NCBI GenBank assembly: GCA_020027635.1
Contig: JAHKKL010000054.1
Coordinates: forward strand, 1-8,670
Source of the DNA: Gammaproteobacteria bacterium
GTDB taxonomy: Bacteria; Pseudomonadota; Gammaproteobacteria; UBA9214
DNA length: 8,670 bases
Direction of reading: 5' to 3'
Below, one piece after another: positions 1 to 7,140 of the stretch; the first letter of the stretch is position 1; every line of letters starts with the position of its first letter. The notes beneath the pieces were generated by a model. It ran no database searches. It worked only from the letters and a program-made list of their open reading frames with translations, and had not been told where the DNA came from. The position numbers were made by a program, and so were the translations under genes.

Positions 1-287
1 ACATCCAGGTTGCCCAGCTCCTGCTCGATCATGTAGCCGATCATGCCCTCGGTCTGCGCCCCGAGGACATCCAGCGGATAGGCTTCAACATCCTTGTAGG
101 CAGAAGCCTGGAGCGCCAGCAGACCCACCTGGGGACCATTGCCGTGCGCCAACACCAGCTGGTGCTCTTTGGCGACCGGCGCCAGAGCCCGGGCAGCAAC
201 CTGGATGTTGGCTCGCTGCACGTCATGGGTCATCGGCTCGCCGCGCTTGAGCAGGGCGTTACCTCCCAACGCAACCACTATTCTCAT
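1..287 (-). CDS. arcC: Carbamate kinase, N-terminal part (truncated by window edge)
   Basis: Carbamate kinase transfers phosphate between carbamoyl phosphate and ADP, forming ATP, ammonia and CO2. It is the last step of the arginine deiminase route and also serves other carbamoyl-phosphate-yielding catabolic routes in the cytoplasm. The minus-strand frame opens with MRIVVALGGNALL, the nucleotide-binding start of the amino-acid kinase fold. It continues through LVLAHGNGPQVGLLALQ and a DVLGAQTEGMIGY segment, all hallmark stretches of this family. About 95 of the roughly 310 residues usual for the family are present; the rest lies left of the window. The ATG at 287-285 is preceded on the minus strand by AAAGGAG with a good spacer, so the start is secure. 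No arginine deiminase or ornithine carbamoyltransferase gene is visible, so the pathway it serves cannot be told. It is divergent from the Nudix gene. Confidence 0.93.
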   Translation of the reverse strand, partial: MRIVVALGGNALLKRGEPMTHDVQRANIQVAARALAPVAKEHQLVLAHGNGPQVGLLALQASAYKDVEAYPLDVLGAQTEGMIGYMIEQELGNLD

Positions 288-515
288 TATTTGCTCCTTT
301 CTATGGAAGGGGGCACGATATGTCGTCCTTCTACATGCTCGCCATCTCCCGGGATTCAGCATGTTGTCCGGATTACCTCTGTGGCGCCGCACAATACACA
401 GTGAATTCAACAGGATTTTCACGTTCCGTATACTCTGCCTTAGCCTCCGGATATATGCTATTGTCATCAGGCACTACCCATCCCGGTCTGAAAAACCCAT
501 TCACATGAGATTCTC
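288..515. other. Divergent intergenic region between arcC and the Nudix gene
   Basis: These 228 nt separate two divergent start codons and must hold promoters for both directions. Short open frames cross it on the plus strand but they look unlike proteins and lack ribosome binding sites. A plausible plus-strand promoter lies at 406-434. I see no convincing minus-strand promoter, terminator or operator palindrome. Confidence 0.6.
406..434 (+). promoter_or_regulatory. Candidate sigma70 promoter for the Nudix operon
   Basis: A TATACT hexamer at 429-434 (five of six consensus bases) lies 17 nt after a weak -35 candidate, TTCAAC at 406-411. Transcription would begin near 441 and leave a leader of about 75 nt before the ATG at 516. 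The call rests on hexamer match and position only. Confidence 0.35.
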
Positions 516-1064
516 ATGATCTTCTGCAGCAACTGCGGCGCAAGGTTAATCGTAAAGGTCCCCGCAGGCGACGACCGTCTTCGCCACGTGTGTGAAGAAT
601 GCGCCACGATTCACTACCAGAATCCGAAAATCGTGGCCGGCTGCATACCGGACTGGGAAGGCCGCCTTCTGCTGTGCCGTCGTGCCATCGAACCGCGCTA
701 CGGCCTGTGGACCCTGCCGGCGGGATTCATGGAGAACGGTGAAACGACCGAGCAGGCCGCCGCCCGCGAGACATGGGAAGAAGCCCGTGCCCGCGTCGGC
801 AAGATGAAACTCTATGGGGTTTTCAGCATCCCCCATATCAGCCAGGTCTACCTGATGTTCCGTGCCAGTCTCGAGGAGGAAAGATTTGAACCTGGCCCGG
901 AGAGCCTCGAGGTCCGGTTGTTTGGAGAACACGAGATACCCTGGGACGAACTGGCATTCCCGGTTGTCAAGCTCACCCTCAGCAAATACTGTAGCGATCT
1001 CAAGGAGAATCTCTTCCCTGTACATGTGGAGGAAATTATCCGTCATTCTCCCCAGAGGCAGTAA
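516..1064 (+). CDS. Zinc-ribbon Nudix hydrolase (ADP-ribose/NADH pyrophosphatase-like)
   Basis: This 182-residue protein is predicted to hydrolyse a nucleoside diphosphate linked to another group, such as ADP-ribose, NADH or FAD, in the cytoplasm; the actual substrate cannot be read from sequence. A short N-terminal zinc ribbon is visible as C4-x2-C7 and C26-x2-C29. It is followed by the Nudix fold with the catalytic box G70-x5-E76-x7-R84-E85-x2-E88-E89. The metal-binding glutamates E85, E88 and E89 are intact. The usual box glycine near position 91 is Arg (WEEARARVG), which as I recall is common in this zinc-ribbon subgroup, so it is not read as inactivation. The ATG at 516 places the first Cys pair at once, as in relatives, but has only a weak ribosome binding site. 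It is the first gene of a four-gene run on the plus strand. Confidence 0.9.
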   Translation: MIFCSNCGARLIVKVPAGDDRLRHVCEECATIHYQNPKIVAGCIPDWEGRLLLCRRAIEPRYGLWTLPAGFMENGETTEQAAARETWEEARARVGKMKLYGVFSIPHISQVYLMFRASLEEERFEPGPESLEVRLFGEHEIPWDELAFPVVKLTLSKYCSDLKENLFPVHVEEIIRHSPQRQ

Positions 1065-1116
1065 ATCCGCCGGGGGAAACCTGTCCGATCATCCCGATAA
1101 CCAACGGAGCAACACG

Positions 1117-1689
1117 ATGCGCACGAGAGCAATATTTCTGTTATTAAATCTGATCCTCACGAGTATCCCGGCCACAGCCGTCACACTAAGCGGCGTCGAG
1201 ATCCCCAATGCCCTCTCTTTGGCAAACGGCGGCCCCACGCTGATACTGAACGGCGCTGGTATCAGGGAAAAACTGTTCCTTGATATTTATATCGGTGCGC
1301 TTTACCTGCCGGCGAAAACCAGCGATGCGCAGGCGATTCTTTCCGGTTCGGGTCCGGCCTGTGTAGTGATGCATTTCCTCTACAAGGAAGTCAGCAAGGA
1401 GAAGATCACCGGCGCATGGGCAGACGGCCTGGCCGCCAATCACACCGCGGCTGAAATGCAGGCACTTCAACCGCAACTCGATAAATTCAACGCCCTCTTC
1501 CGCACCATGCACAGGAGTGAGTCCATCAGGATCTGTTACCTGCCGGGCACCGGGACCGAAGTGCAGATAAACGGTGAACGGCGCGGCAATGTGGAGGGCG
1601 AGTCCTTCTTCCACTCCCTGCTCGGAATCTGGCTGGGCGCGCACCCGGTCACCAACGCCTTGAAGCAAGCCATGCTGGGTATCGACTAG
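1117..1689 (+). CDS. Exported chalcone isomerase-like protein
   Basis: This 190-residue protein has a classical signal peptide: basic MRTR, a hydrophobic stretch over residues 5-17, and an A-x-A cleavage site predicted after A21. The mature part resembles the bacterial chalcone isomerase-like domain, with a V-E-I-P start near residue 26, the segment REKLFLDIYIGALYLP around 48-63, and a C-terminal FFHSLLGIWLG segment. Plant members isomerise chalcones or bind fatty acids. Bacterial exported members are poorly characterised, and a lipid- or small-ligand-binding role in the periplasm is only inference. The ATG at 1117 is chosen because CGGAG lies about 7 nt upstream and because the signal peptide begins there. 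The same frame is open back to 862, but that part overlaps the Nudix gene out of frame. The downstream dehydrogenase gene begins 7 nt after the stop, suggesting co-translation. Confidence 0.85.
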   Translation: MRTRAIFLLLNLILTSIPATAVTLSGVEIPNALSLANGGPTLILNGAGIREKLFLDIYIGALYLPAKTSDAQAILSGSGPACVVMHFLYKEVSKEKITGAWADGLAANHTAAEMQALQPQLDKFNALFRTMHRSESIRICYLPGTGTEVQINGERRGNVEGESFFHSLLGIWLGAHPVTNALKQAMLGID

Positions 1690-1696
1690 CACGTTC

Positions 1697-2653
<957 letters not shown>

Positions 2654-2671
2654 CGGCCGCACCCCCCTGGC

Positions 2672-3412
2672 ATGACAAGACCGTTACCCGATATCGTGGC
2701 CAATCTGCTGGCCGTCCGGGAGCGCATCCGCCACGCGGCCGTGTCGGCCGGAAGGAATCCGGATGAAATCCGCCTGATCGCGGTGTCAAAAACCGTGAGC
2801 AGCGCAGACATCATCCGCGCCATCGACGCAGGGCAGCATATCTTCGGGGAAAGTACCGTTCAGGACGCCATGTCCAAGCTGTCGCTCATGCAGGACCCGG
2901 CAAATGAATGGCACTTCATCGGGCACCTGCAAACCAACAAGGTCAGGCATATTCCGGGCAACTTTGCATGGCTGCATACGCTGGACAGTCTGAAACTCGC
3001 CCGCAAACTTTCCAGTCACGCCGAGGCCAGGGGTATGGTGGTAAACACCCTATTACAGATCAATGTTGCAGATGACCCGGACAAGTTCGGTATGCAACCG
3101 GCTAGCGTCTTTTCCTTCGTGGATGAGTTGTTCCAAGCCGGTCTGAATGGCATCAGGCTGCGCGGCTTGATGACGATCGGACGGCGTGAGGCTTCCGTAG
3201 CCGATTGCCACCGGGCCTTCTCGCAGCTACGTGAACTGCGCGATGCCTGCGCATTGCGTTTTGGTGACGGCATGTTCCGTGAACTATCTATGGGTATGAG
3301 CGGGGACTTCGAGATTGCGGTCACCGAGGGATCCACCATGGTGCGTGTGGGTAGTGCCATTTTCGGGGAAAGATCGGTACGTCGCGACTGTTCTTCCACG
3401 GGAATGGGTTGA
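2672..3412 (+). CDS. yggS: YggS-family pyridoxal phosphate homeostasis protein
   Basis: YggS/PLPBP proteins bind pyridoxal 5'-phosphate without known enzyme activity and keep vitamin B6 and amino-acid pools balanced in the cytoplasm. The 246-residue product has the PLP-binding lysine K40 in IAVSKT, the family signature W80-HFIGHLQTNK90, and the phosphate-binding end SMGMSGDFEIAV followed by GST-x-VRVGSAIFG. This is a single TIM-barrel domain of normal length. One oddity is that the usual FGEN motif reads F58-G-E-S61, followed by TVQD rather than the common YVQE. The ATG at 2672 fits the family N-terminus but has no evident ribosome binding site. It is 18 nt after the dehydrogenase stop and is probably the last gene of the run. 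In many gammaproteobacteria yggS neighbours pilT and proC; neither is visible here. Confidence 0.95.
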   Translation: MTRPLPDIVANLLAVRERIRHAAVSAGRNPDEIRLIAVSKTVSSADIIRAIDAGQHIFGESTVQDAMSKLSLMQDPANEWHFIGHLQTNKVRHIPGNFAWLHTLDSLKLARKLSSHAEARGMVVNTLLQINVADDPDKFGMQPASVFSFVDELFQAGLNGIRLRGLMTIGRREASVADCHRAFSQLRELRDACALRFGDGMFRELSMGMSGDFEIAVTEGSTMVRVGSAIFGERSVRRDCSSTGMG

Positions 3413-3676
3413 ATAAACAGAGTTTGATGTATTGCCATGACGCCAAGAGGCACGCATCCGCAGGGAGGATGCCCAGAGATGTGAAGGTCTAGCGAGCGGA
3501 ACGACGGCGGGGAACAACCGCCCGGCGAGATACCGGTTCAGACGGCATTTTCCGGTGTCCTGCCAGTCATCTATCCATTACAATAAACCGCAATAATTCG
3601 TGTACGCGCGCATTTCCGGCTGCCCCGCCGATGGGGGCAAGCCGTCAACAGTGAGGGCATGGAGGTAAGATCAGGC
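3413..3676. other. Intergenic region between yggS and zapG
   Basis: This stretch of about 260 nt holds no credible gene. Two small perfect hairpins are visible: GCATCC/GGATGC (3454-3459 with 3467-3472, 7-nt loop) and GGCGG/CCGCC (3506-3510 with 3518-3522, 7-nt loop). Neither is followed by a T-run, so neither is called an intrinsic terminator. The zapG promoter presumably lies in the AT-richer part around 3570-3600, but no convincing -35/-10 pair was found. Confidence 0.5.
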
Positions 3677-3679
3677 GTG
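3661..3679 (+). promoter_or_regulatory. Strong Shine-Dalgarno selecting a GTG start for zapG
   Basis: A perfect GGAGGT at 3661-3666 is followed after 10 nt by an in-frame GTG at 3677. The upstream in-frame ATG at 3659 overlaps this site, and the only purine-rich run before it (GAGGG at 3653-3657) is 1 nt from the ATG, too close to act. The GTG is therefore preferred. Confidence 0.6.
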
Positions 3680-4126
3680 ATTCCACTCGATGACGACACA
3701 TCAATCTGGGCGGTGGGTATCCTGAGTTTTGCACTCGGATTGGTTCTCGGGTGCATTGGCGCCTACCTGTTCCTGGGCCGTTACAGCCACACCGCGAAAC
3801 TGCGGGAAGAGTTGAGCGAGCTCAAGGAGAGGTTTTCTGATTATCGGGACCAGGTCACCCAGCATTTCATGCGCACATCCGAACTTGTGCAGGAAATGAC
3901 CCAGAGCTACCGCGCCGTCTATGAACACCTTGCCACCGGTGCCCGGGAGTTATGCGACGGGGAGGTGGAAACGCCCTCCCTGGAAACCGCGGACAAGGGC
4001 CTGCTTGCGGATAGCGGTCATCCCGATGATGAGGGGTACAGTGATGAGCTGTTCGGAGACACCCCGCGGATATCCGACCTCAAGATCAAGGTGGAATCAG
4101 AAAAGAACCAGCCGCGCCAGCACTGA
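3677..4126 (+). CDS. zapG: ZapG/YhcB family (DUF1043) membrane-anchored envelope protein
   Basis: YhcB/ZapG proteins are inner-membrane proteins of Gammaproteobacteria linked to cell division and to balancing envelope and phospholipid synthesis. From the GTG start the product is 149 residues (155 if translated from the ATG at 3659). One N-terminal transmembrane segment, roughly residues 10-32, includes ILSFALGLVLGCIGAYLFLG. It is followed by a charged coiled-coil (KLREELSELKERF) and the most conserved family stretch, DYRDQVTQHFMRTSELVQEM, continuing to YRAVYEHLATGA. The C-terminal third is acidic and probably disordered, with a short ISDLKIKVE segment near the end. The length is close to that of the E. 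coli homologue. The gene stands alone on the plus strand and is convergent with yjbQ, leaving only 11 nt between the stops. No terminator is obvious in that gap. Confidence 0.85.
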   Translation: MIPLDDDTSIWAVGILSFALGLVLGCIGAYLFLGRYSHTAKLREELSELKERFSDYRDQVTQHFMRTSELVQEMTQSYRAVYEHLATGARELCDGEVETPSLETADKGLLADSGHPDDEGYSDELFGDTPRISDLKIKVESEKNQPRQH

Positions 4127-4137
4127 GGGGATCTCCG

Positions 4138-4554
4138 TCATTCGCCATAGACCGTTACCGTCACGTGCCGCTGATGCCCTGAGATCCGATGCTCCCACAA
4201 ATACAATCCCTGCCAGGTGCCGAACCCGCAGCGTAACCGGGTAACCGGGAGTGTCAACTCTGCAGCGGTCAGAATACTCCTGACGTGAGCCGGCATGTCG
4301 TCCGCTCCCTCCGCCGTATGCTCGAATAGATGGTCTCCATCCGGAACCAGGCGGTTCATATAACGCTCCAGATCGGCACGCACTTCCGGATCGGCGTTCT
4401 CACAGAGAATCAGGGACGCGCTGGTGTGGTGGATAAACACGTTGCACATCCCGGTCTGCACACCTGATCTGCGCACCCTCTCCTGAACAGCCTCAGTGAT
4501 CGGATAGGTGCCTCGTCCCCGGGTTGTCACGGTAAATCTCTCCTGGAAAACCAT
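4138..4554 (-). CDS. yjbQ: YjbQ family protein (UPF0047)
   Basis: This 138-residue cytoplasmic protein belongs to the YjbQ/UPF0047 family, whose members form small trimers. Database names such as secondary thiamine-phosphate synthase rest on weak complementation in E. coli, so the physiological role remains open. The conserved histidine-rich motifs are intact: IHHTSASL with H42 and H43, the E78-H-T-AEGADDMPAHVRS93 block with H79 and H90, and G112-TWQGLYLWEHR123 with H122. These histidines are thought to line a metal or active site. The length is typical. The ATG at 4554 gives the usual N-terminus (FTVTTRGRG), but the ribosome binding site is weak. It lies 14 nt downstream of the small gene at 4569-4772 and is probably co-transcribed with it. 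Confidence 0.94.
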   Translation of the reverse strand: MVFQERFTVTTRGRGTYPITEAVQERVRRSGVQTGMCNVFIHHTSASLILCENADPEVRADLERYMNRLVPDGDHLFEHTAEGADDMPAHVRSILTAAELTLPVTRLRCGFGTWQGLYLWEHRISGHQRHVTVTVYGE

Positions 4555-4568
4555 TTATCCCGGCGCCT

Positions 4569-4772
4569 CTAACTATCACAGCTGCCATCATAGATATCCA
4601 TGATGGCGACGAGCTGCGCCAGCACCGACAGGCGTTCCGCCGTGGAAAGATCCGCCACCTCAGGAAATCCCTCGTCCTGCTGTAATGCCCTGATATAGCG
4701 ATAGACCATGCTGCAGCCCTGGTGACACAGGGCCTCGACGCATTCATCAATCTGTCCTTGGCGAACTGGCAT
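4569..4772 (-). CDS. Small cysteine-containing protein of unknown function, upstream of yjbQ
   Basis: I do not recognise a named family. The 67-residue product is predicted to be mostly helical and acidic. It has four cysteines: C11, C16 and C20 near the N-terminus (C-x4-C-x3-C) and C65 near the C-terminus. It also has a DLSTAERLSVLAQLVAIM helix and an ending IYDGSC. No signal peptide or membrane segment is visible. It is judged real because AGGTGG stands about 6 nt before the ATG at 4772-4770, the composition is protein-like, and it sits in line with yjbQ at a 14-nt spacing. The cysteine pattern could bind a metal, but this is inference. A longer frame in another phase crosses the same bases on the minus strand (4493-4798) and is rejected. 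Confidence 0.7.
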   Translation of the reverse strand: MPVRQGQIDECVEALCHQGCSMVYRYIRALQQDEGFPEVADLSTAERLSVLAQLVAIMDIYDGSCDS

Positions 4773-4950
4773 GACAACCCACCTGAACCCGACTGCATGT
4801 CATTATCGTAGCAGCAAAATCTCCGGATTACGCCGCCAGCGGGGCGTGTGCAATTATCAGCACCGGTTCGCAGAATCCCCGGCCCAGGATCACTATGCTG
4901 ATACCCAGGAAGTGACGGACATTAATCGTCAGATCATATCAGGTTCGGAG
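4773..4950. other. Divergent intergenic region between the small gene and the lipoprotein gene
   Basis: The plus-strand frame of the lipoprotein gene is open through here back to 4771, but the residues encoded look like non-coding translation. A minus-strand GATAAT at 4807-4802 could be a -10 element for the small gene and yjbQ, but no good -35 accompanies it. No other structure was seen. Confidence 0.4.
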
Positions 4951-5499
4951 ATGACAAGAGACTCTGCCGGCATGCAACCCAGCCATATCATGAACACTAC
5001 CCTGATTACCCTGGCCGCGCTGCTTTTGGGTTGCGCAACACAGCGGATGGAGATACACGAAGACGCCGGCAGAAAATCGGTCGGCGCCAGTGACATGGCT
5101 TCGGCAGATCCGCAATTGGATCATGTTTTCGCATGGATACCGAGAGACAGGGCGAGAACGGCCTCCGTGGCCGCGGCGCTCGTCCATATCGAACTGGGCC
5201 GGGCAAAGGACGAGGTAGGAAGGAAATTATGCGGCGGAGACTGGCTGATAAATGGCGCATCCGTCTACAGTATCGGCCCCTATCCGTCCACGGCCCCTGC
5301 CATGCTTGGCGGCTACCCGGCCTGGTACTACCACGTCAGCCACGAACCCGGCCTCGTGGGGTGCCCCGCCATGCCGACAGAAAAGCTGTACCGTGAACTC
5401 GGCACCAAGCTACCGCAATGGATCACCGTCAAGGCAGCTTCACCGCAGGCCAGTGAAAAACCAGAGACGGCAATAGCGACCACAATGCAGGCACATTAA
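4951..5499 (+). CDS. Putative lipoprotein of unknown function
   Basis: I do not recognise the family. The product has a short hydrophobic signal segment, TLITLAALLLGC, ending in a lipobox-like L-L-G-C. This suggests lipidation at that cysteine (C28 from the ATG at 4951) and an envelope location. The mature part, about 150 residues, holds a region with ALVHIELGRAKDEVGRKLCGGDW, then YSIGPYPSTAP, GGYPAWYYHVSHEPG and a conserved-looking GCPAMP. The two later cysteines, in KLCGGDW and VGCPAMP, might pair in the periplasm. The start is uncertain: ATGs at 4951, 4972 and 4990 are in frame, and none has a strong ribosome binding site. The ATG at 4951 is preferred because it gives a signal n-region containing an arginine. 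The extension to 4771 is unlikely. The gene is convergent with the YihY gene, and their stop codons overlap. Confidence 0.65.
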   Translation: MTRDSAGMQPSHIMNTTLITLAALLLGCATQRMEIHEDAGRKSVGASDMASADPQLDHVFAWIPRDRARTASVAAALVHIELGRAKDEVGRKLCGGDWLINGASVYSIGPYPSTAPAMLGGYPAWYYHVSHEPGLVGCPAMPTEKLYRELGTKLPQWITVKAASPQASEKPETAIATTMQAH

Positions 5500-6830
5500 C
5501 ACTCCTGTTCCCCATTCCCGGCAAGCACCAGGTCCTTGAACGTCCTGCCACCCGTCGTTTCCCTGCACACGGTTTCAAGTTCCAGTACCACCTGATCGGC
5601 GACCTTGATCGGCTTTAACTGCTGATTGTTCAGAAATCGAGTCTCGCCAGCCTGGCGCACATCGGCCAGCATGTCGGCCAATTGCATGGCTTCAATAGCG
5701 TGAGCCGGCAGGTATACCGGCGGATCCTCACCGGCAACCTCCGCCAAGTAGCCATACTCAACCAGTATCGAGACGACGCGTTGCACCGATTCCTTCGGGA
5801 GATCGAGTCGATCTACCAGCGCATCAAGACACCATGGCGGCCTGTTATGGTAAGAGTCGCTGGCAACCAAGTACATGATCTGAATCGCCAGCCGTTCTCG
5901 CAGCCGGTTGCTCAGCACAAGCTGCTCCCGATTCAGGGTCATGTATTTCGGGTACTGCACAAAAAAGGCGATCTGCGAGCCCACGAGCAGAATCAGCCAG
6001 CTCATGTAAAGCCAGATGAGCAACAGGATCAGAATTGCGAAGCTCGAATAGATCGCGGCATATTTCGAGGAGGAGGCGATAAAGACCGAAAATCCCCAGC
6101 CGGTAATTTTCCATAAAATTCCGGCTATGACGCCGCCGACCAGCGCGGCCCGCACCTGGACACGGGTGTTGGGCATGAAGATATAAATAAACGTGAATGC
6201 CAGGCATACGAGGAAATAGGGAAGCAGTTCACCCGCAGACAGAAGCACTGTGGTAAATGGCTTGATCGCGATGAGGCGCCGCGCGATATCCGAGCTGAGA
6301 ACTGTGGCAATGAAGAGCATGACCGGGCCCATCAGCACCACGCTGAGGTAGATGCTGATACGCCGAACGATCGGGCGCAAATGCTCAACCTGCCAGACGT
6401 AATTGAAGGCCTTCTCGATCTTTTGCAATAGCGCGATGACCGTATAGATGAGAAGTATCACACCTACCGAACCCAGCACGCCAACCTCAACATTGTCGAC
6501 AAAGATTACGATCTTCTCGGCCAACCCGGCTCCTCCAGGACCCAGCGGCTTCAGAAAATTGTACAGCATCGGTTCGATCTGGTTATGGACACCGAAACCC
6601 TTTAGCACCGAGAAGCTGACTGCGAGCAGGGGAACCAGAGACAGTAGCGTGGTATAGACGAGGCTCATGGCGCGCAGGTTGAGCTGCCCGCCCAGCAACT
6701 CCCTCACAAGCATGTGCAGAACACGCGCAATGAAGACCACCATCTTGCGCGGGGCACTCAGTTGACGCAGGTCATATTCCCAGACCAGACGGGTAACCCA
6801 TGAATACGCCTTGTTGATGGCCAGTTTCAT
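5496..6830 (-). CDS. YihY/BrkB family inner membrane protein (UPF0761)
   Basis: This is a polytopic inner-membrane protein of the family once annotated as ribonuclease BN; that RNase assignment was later withdrawn, and the function is unknown. From the ATG at 6830 it has 444 residues. About six membrane segments lie between residues 55 and 310. The first carries the family hallmark SLVYTTLLSLVPLLAV; later ones include GVILLIYTVIALLQKIEKAFN and AILILLLIWLYMSWLILLVGSQ. The last 130 residues form a soluble tail with winged-helix character (LDALVDRLDLPKESVQRVVSIL), as in longer members of the family. In-frame starts also exist at 6866 (ATG), 6899 (ATG) and 6917 (TTG). The ATG at 6830 is chosen because homologues begin shortly before the first membrane segment, but no start has a good ribosome binding site. 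It is convergent with the lipoprotein gene and divergent from the response regulator. Confidence 0.9.
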   Translation of the reverse strand: MKLAINKAYSWVTRLVWEYDLRQLSAPRKMVVFIARVLHMLVRELLGGQLNLRAMSLVYTTLLSLVPLLAVSFSVLKGFGVHNQIEPMLYNFLKPLGPGGAGLAEKIVIFVDNVEVGVLGSVGVILLIYTVIALLQKIEKAFNYVWQVEHLRPIVRRISIYLSVVLMGPVMLFIATVLSSDIARRLIAIKPFTTVLLSAGELLPYFLVCLAFTFIYIFMPNTRVQVRAALVGGVIAGILWKITGWGFSVFIASSSKYAAIYSSFAILILLLIWLYMSWLILLVGSQIAFFVQYPKYMTLNREQLVLSNRLRERLAIQIMYLVASDSYHNRPPWCLDALVDRLDLPKESVQRVVSILVEYGYLAEVAGEDPPVYLPAHAIEAMQLADMLADVRQAGETRFLNNQQLKPIKVADQVVLELETVCRETTGGRTFKDLVLAGNGEQEC

Positions 6831-6869
6831 CCACAACTTACCCGACTGATGATATCCCGGGTCCATGTC

Positions 6870-6893
6870 ACCGGAGTTCCCGGGAGGTCCGGT
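6870..6893. repeat. Inverted repeat in the 5' leader of the yihY-like gene
   Basis: ACCGGA at 6870-6875 pairs perfectly with TCCGGT at 6888-6893 around a 12-nt loop. In the minus-strand transcript the hairpin ends just 3 nt before the alternative ATG at 6866, so it could occlude initiation there. No function is known. Confidence 0.45.
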
Positions 6894-6928
6894 CAACATG
6901 CCGCGTCGCCATTGCAACTGCCTGCCGC

Positions 6929-6943
6929 GGCGGATTCTCCGCC
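6929..6943. repeat. Short perfect hairpin in the divergent region
   Basis: GGCGGA at 6929-6934 and TCCGCC at 6938-6943 form a 6-bp stem with a 3-nt loop. No T-run follows on either strand, so it is not an intrinsic terminator. It lies within the probable 5' leader of the yihY-like gene. Confidence 0.45.
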
Positions 6944-6966
6944 TTGCTGCATTCCGTCAGCCCGGG

Positions 6967-6975
6967 ATCATATCA
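6967..6975 (-). promoter_or_regulatory. Candidate extended -10 promoter for the yihY-like gene
   Basis: On the minus strand the bases read TGATATGAT, an extended -10 (TG-n-TATGAT, five of six consensus bases in the hexamer). The -35 position is poor (TAATCA at 6995-6990), which an extended -10 can tolerate. Transcription would start near 6960 and give a leader carrying both nearby hairpins. Confidence 0.3.
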
Positions 6976-7140
6976 CCCCGTCTGGATCCTGATTAAGTCG
7001 CGGGTCGATAAATCAAACAGCCGGCATCCTGCGATCGTCGAACCGGATAGACTCGTCGATTACCGATGGCCGATCTAAAGGTCGTCCAGCAGTTGTCGAT
7101 ACCCAGAAGCACACATGAAGTGTACGAATCCGGAACCGAA

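Larger units (their letters stand above)
6831..7140. other. Divergent intergenic region between the yihY-like gene and the response regulator
   Basis: These 310 nt must hold promoters in both directions. Its left part may be coding if the membrane protein starts at 6866, 6899 or 6917. Its right part may be coding if the response regulator starts at the in-frame ATG at 7066, which would add 25 residues; no ribosome binding site supports that. Visible structures are two perfect hairpins and one extended -10 candidate, listed separately. Confidence 0.5.

Noticed and set aside
139..519. Plus-strand open frames opposite arcC and across the divergent region
   Set aside because: They overlap the well-supported carbamate kinase on the other strand, lack ribosome binding sites and have no protein-like pattern.
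723..792. Inactive Nudix box because Arg replaces the box glycine
   Set aside because: The metal-binding glutamates E85, E88 and E89 are intact, and the EEAxA variant is, as I recall, common in zinc-ribbon Nudix proteins.
546..1046. Minus-strand open frame of 166 codons inside the Nudix gene
   Set aside because: It is the antisense shadow of a gene with an intact zinc ribbon and Nudix box.
862..1116. Upstream extension of the chalcone isomerase-like frame
   Set aside because: It overlaps the Nudix gene in another phase, reads as non-protein, and would bury the obvious signal peptide that starts at 1117.
3506..3522. GGCGG/CCGCC hairpin after yggS as a terminator
   Set aside because: The stem is short and no T-run follows, so intrinsic termination is not supported.
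4771..4950. N-terminal extension of the lipoprotein gene to 4771
   Set aside because: It would place 60 non-signal-like residues before the putative lipoprotein signal and overlap the start of the divergent small gene.
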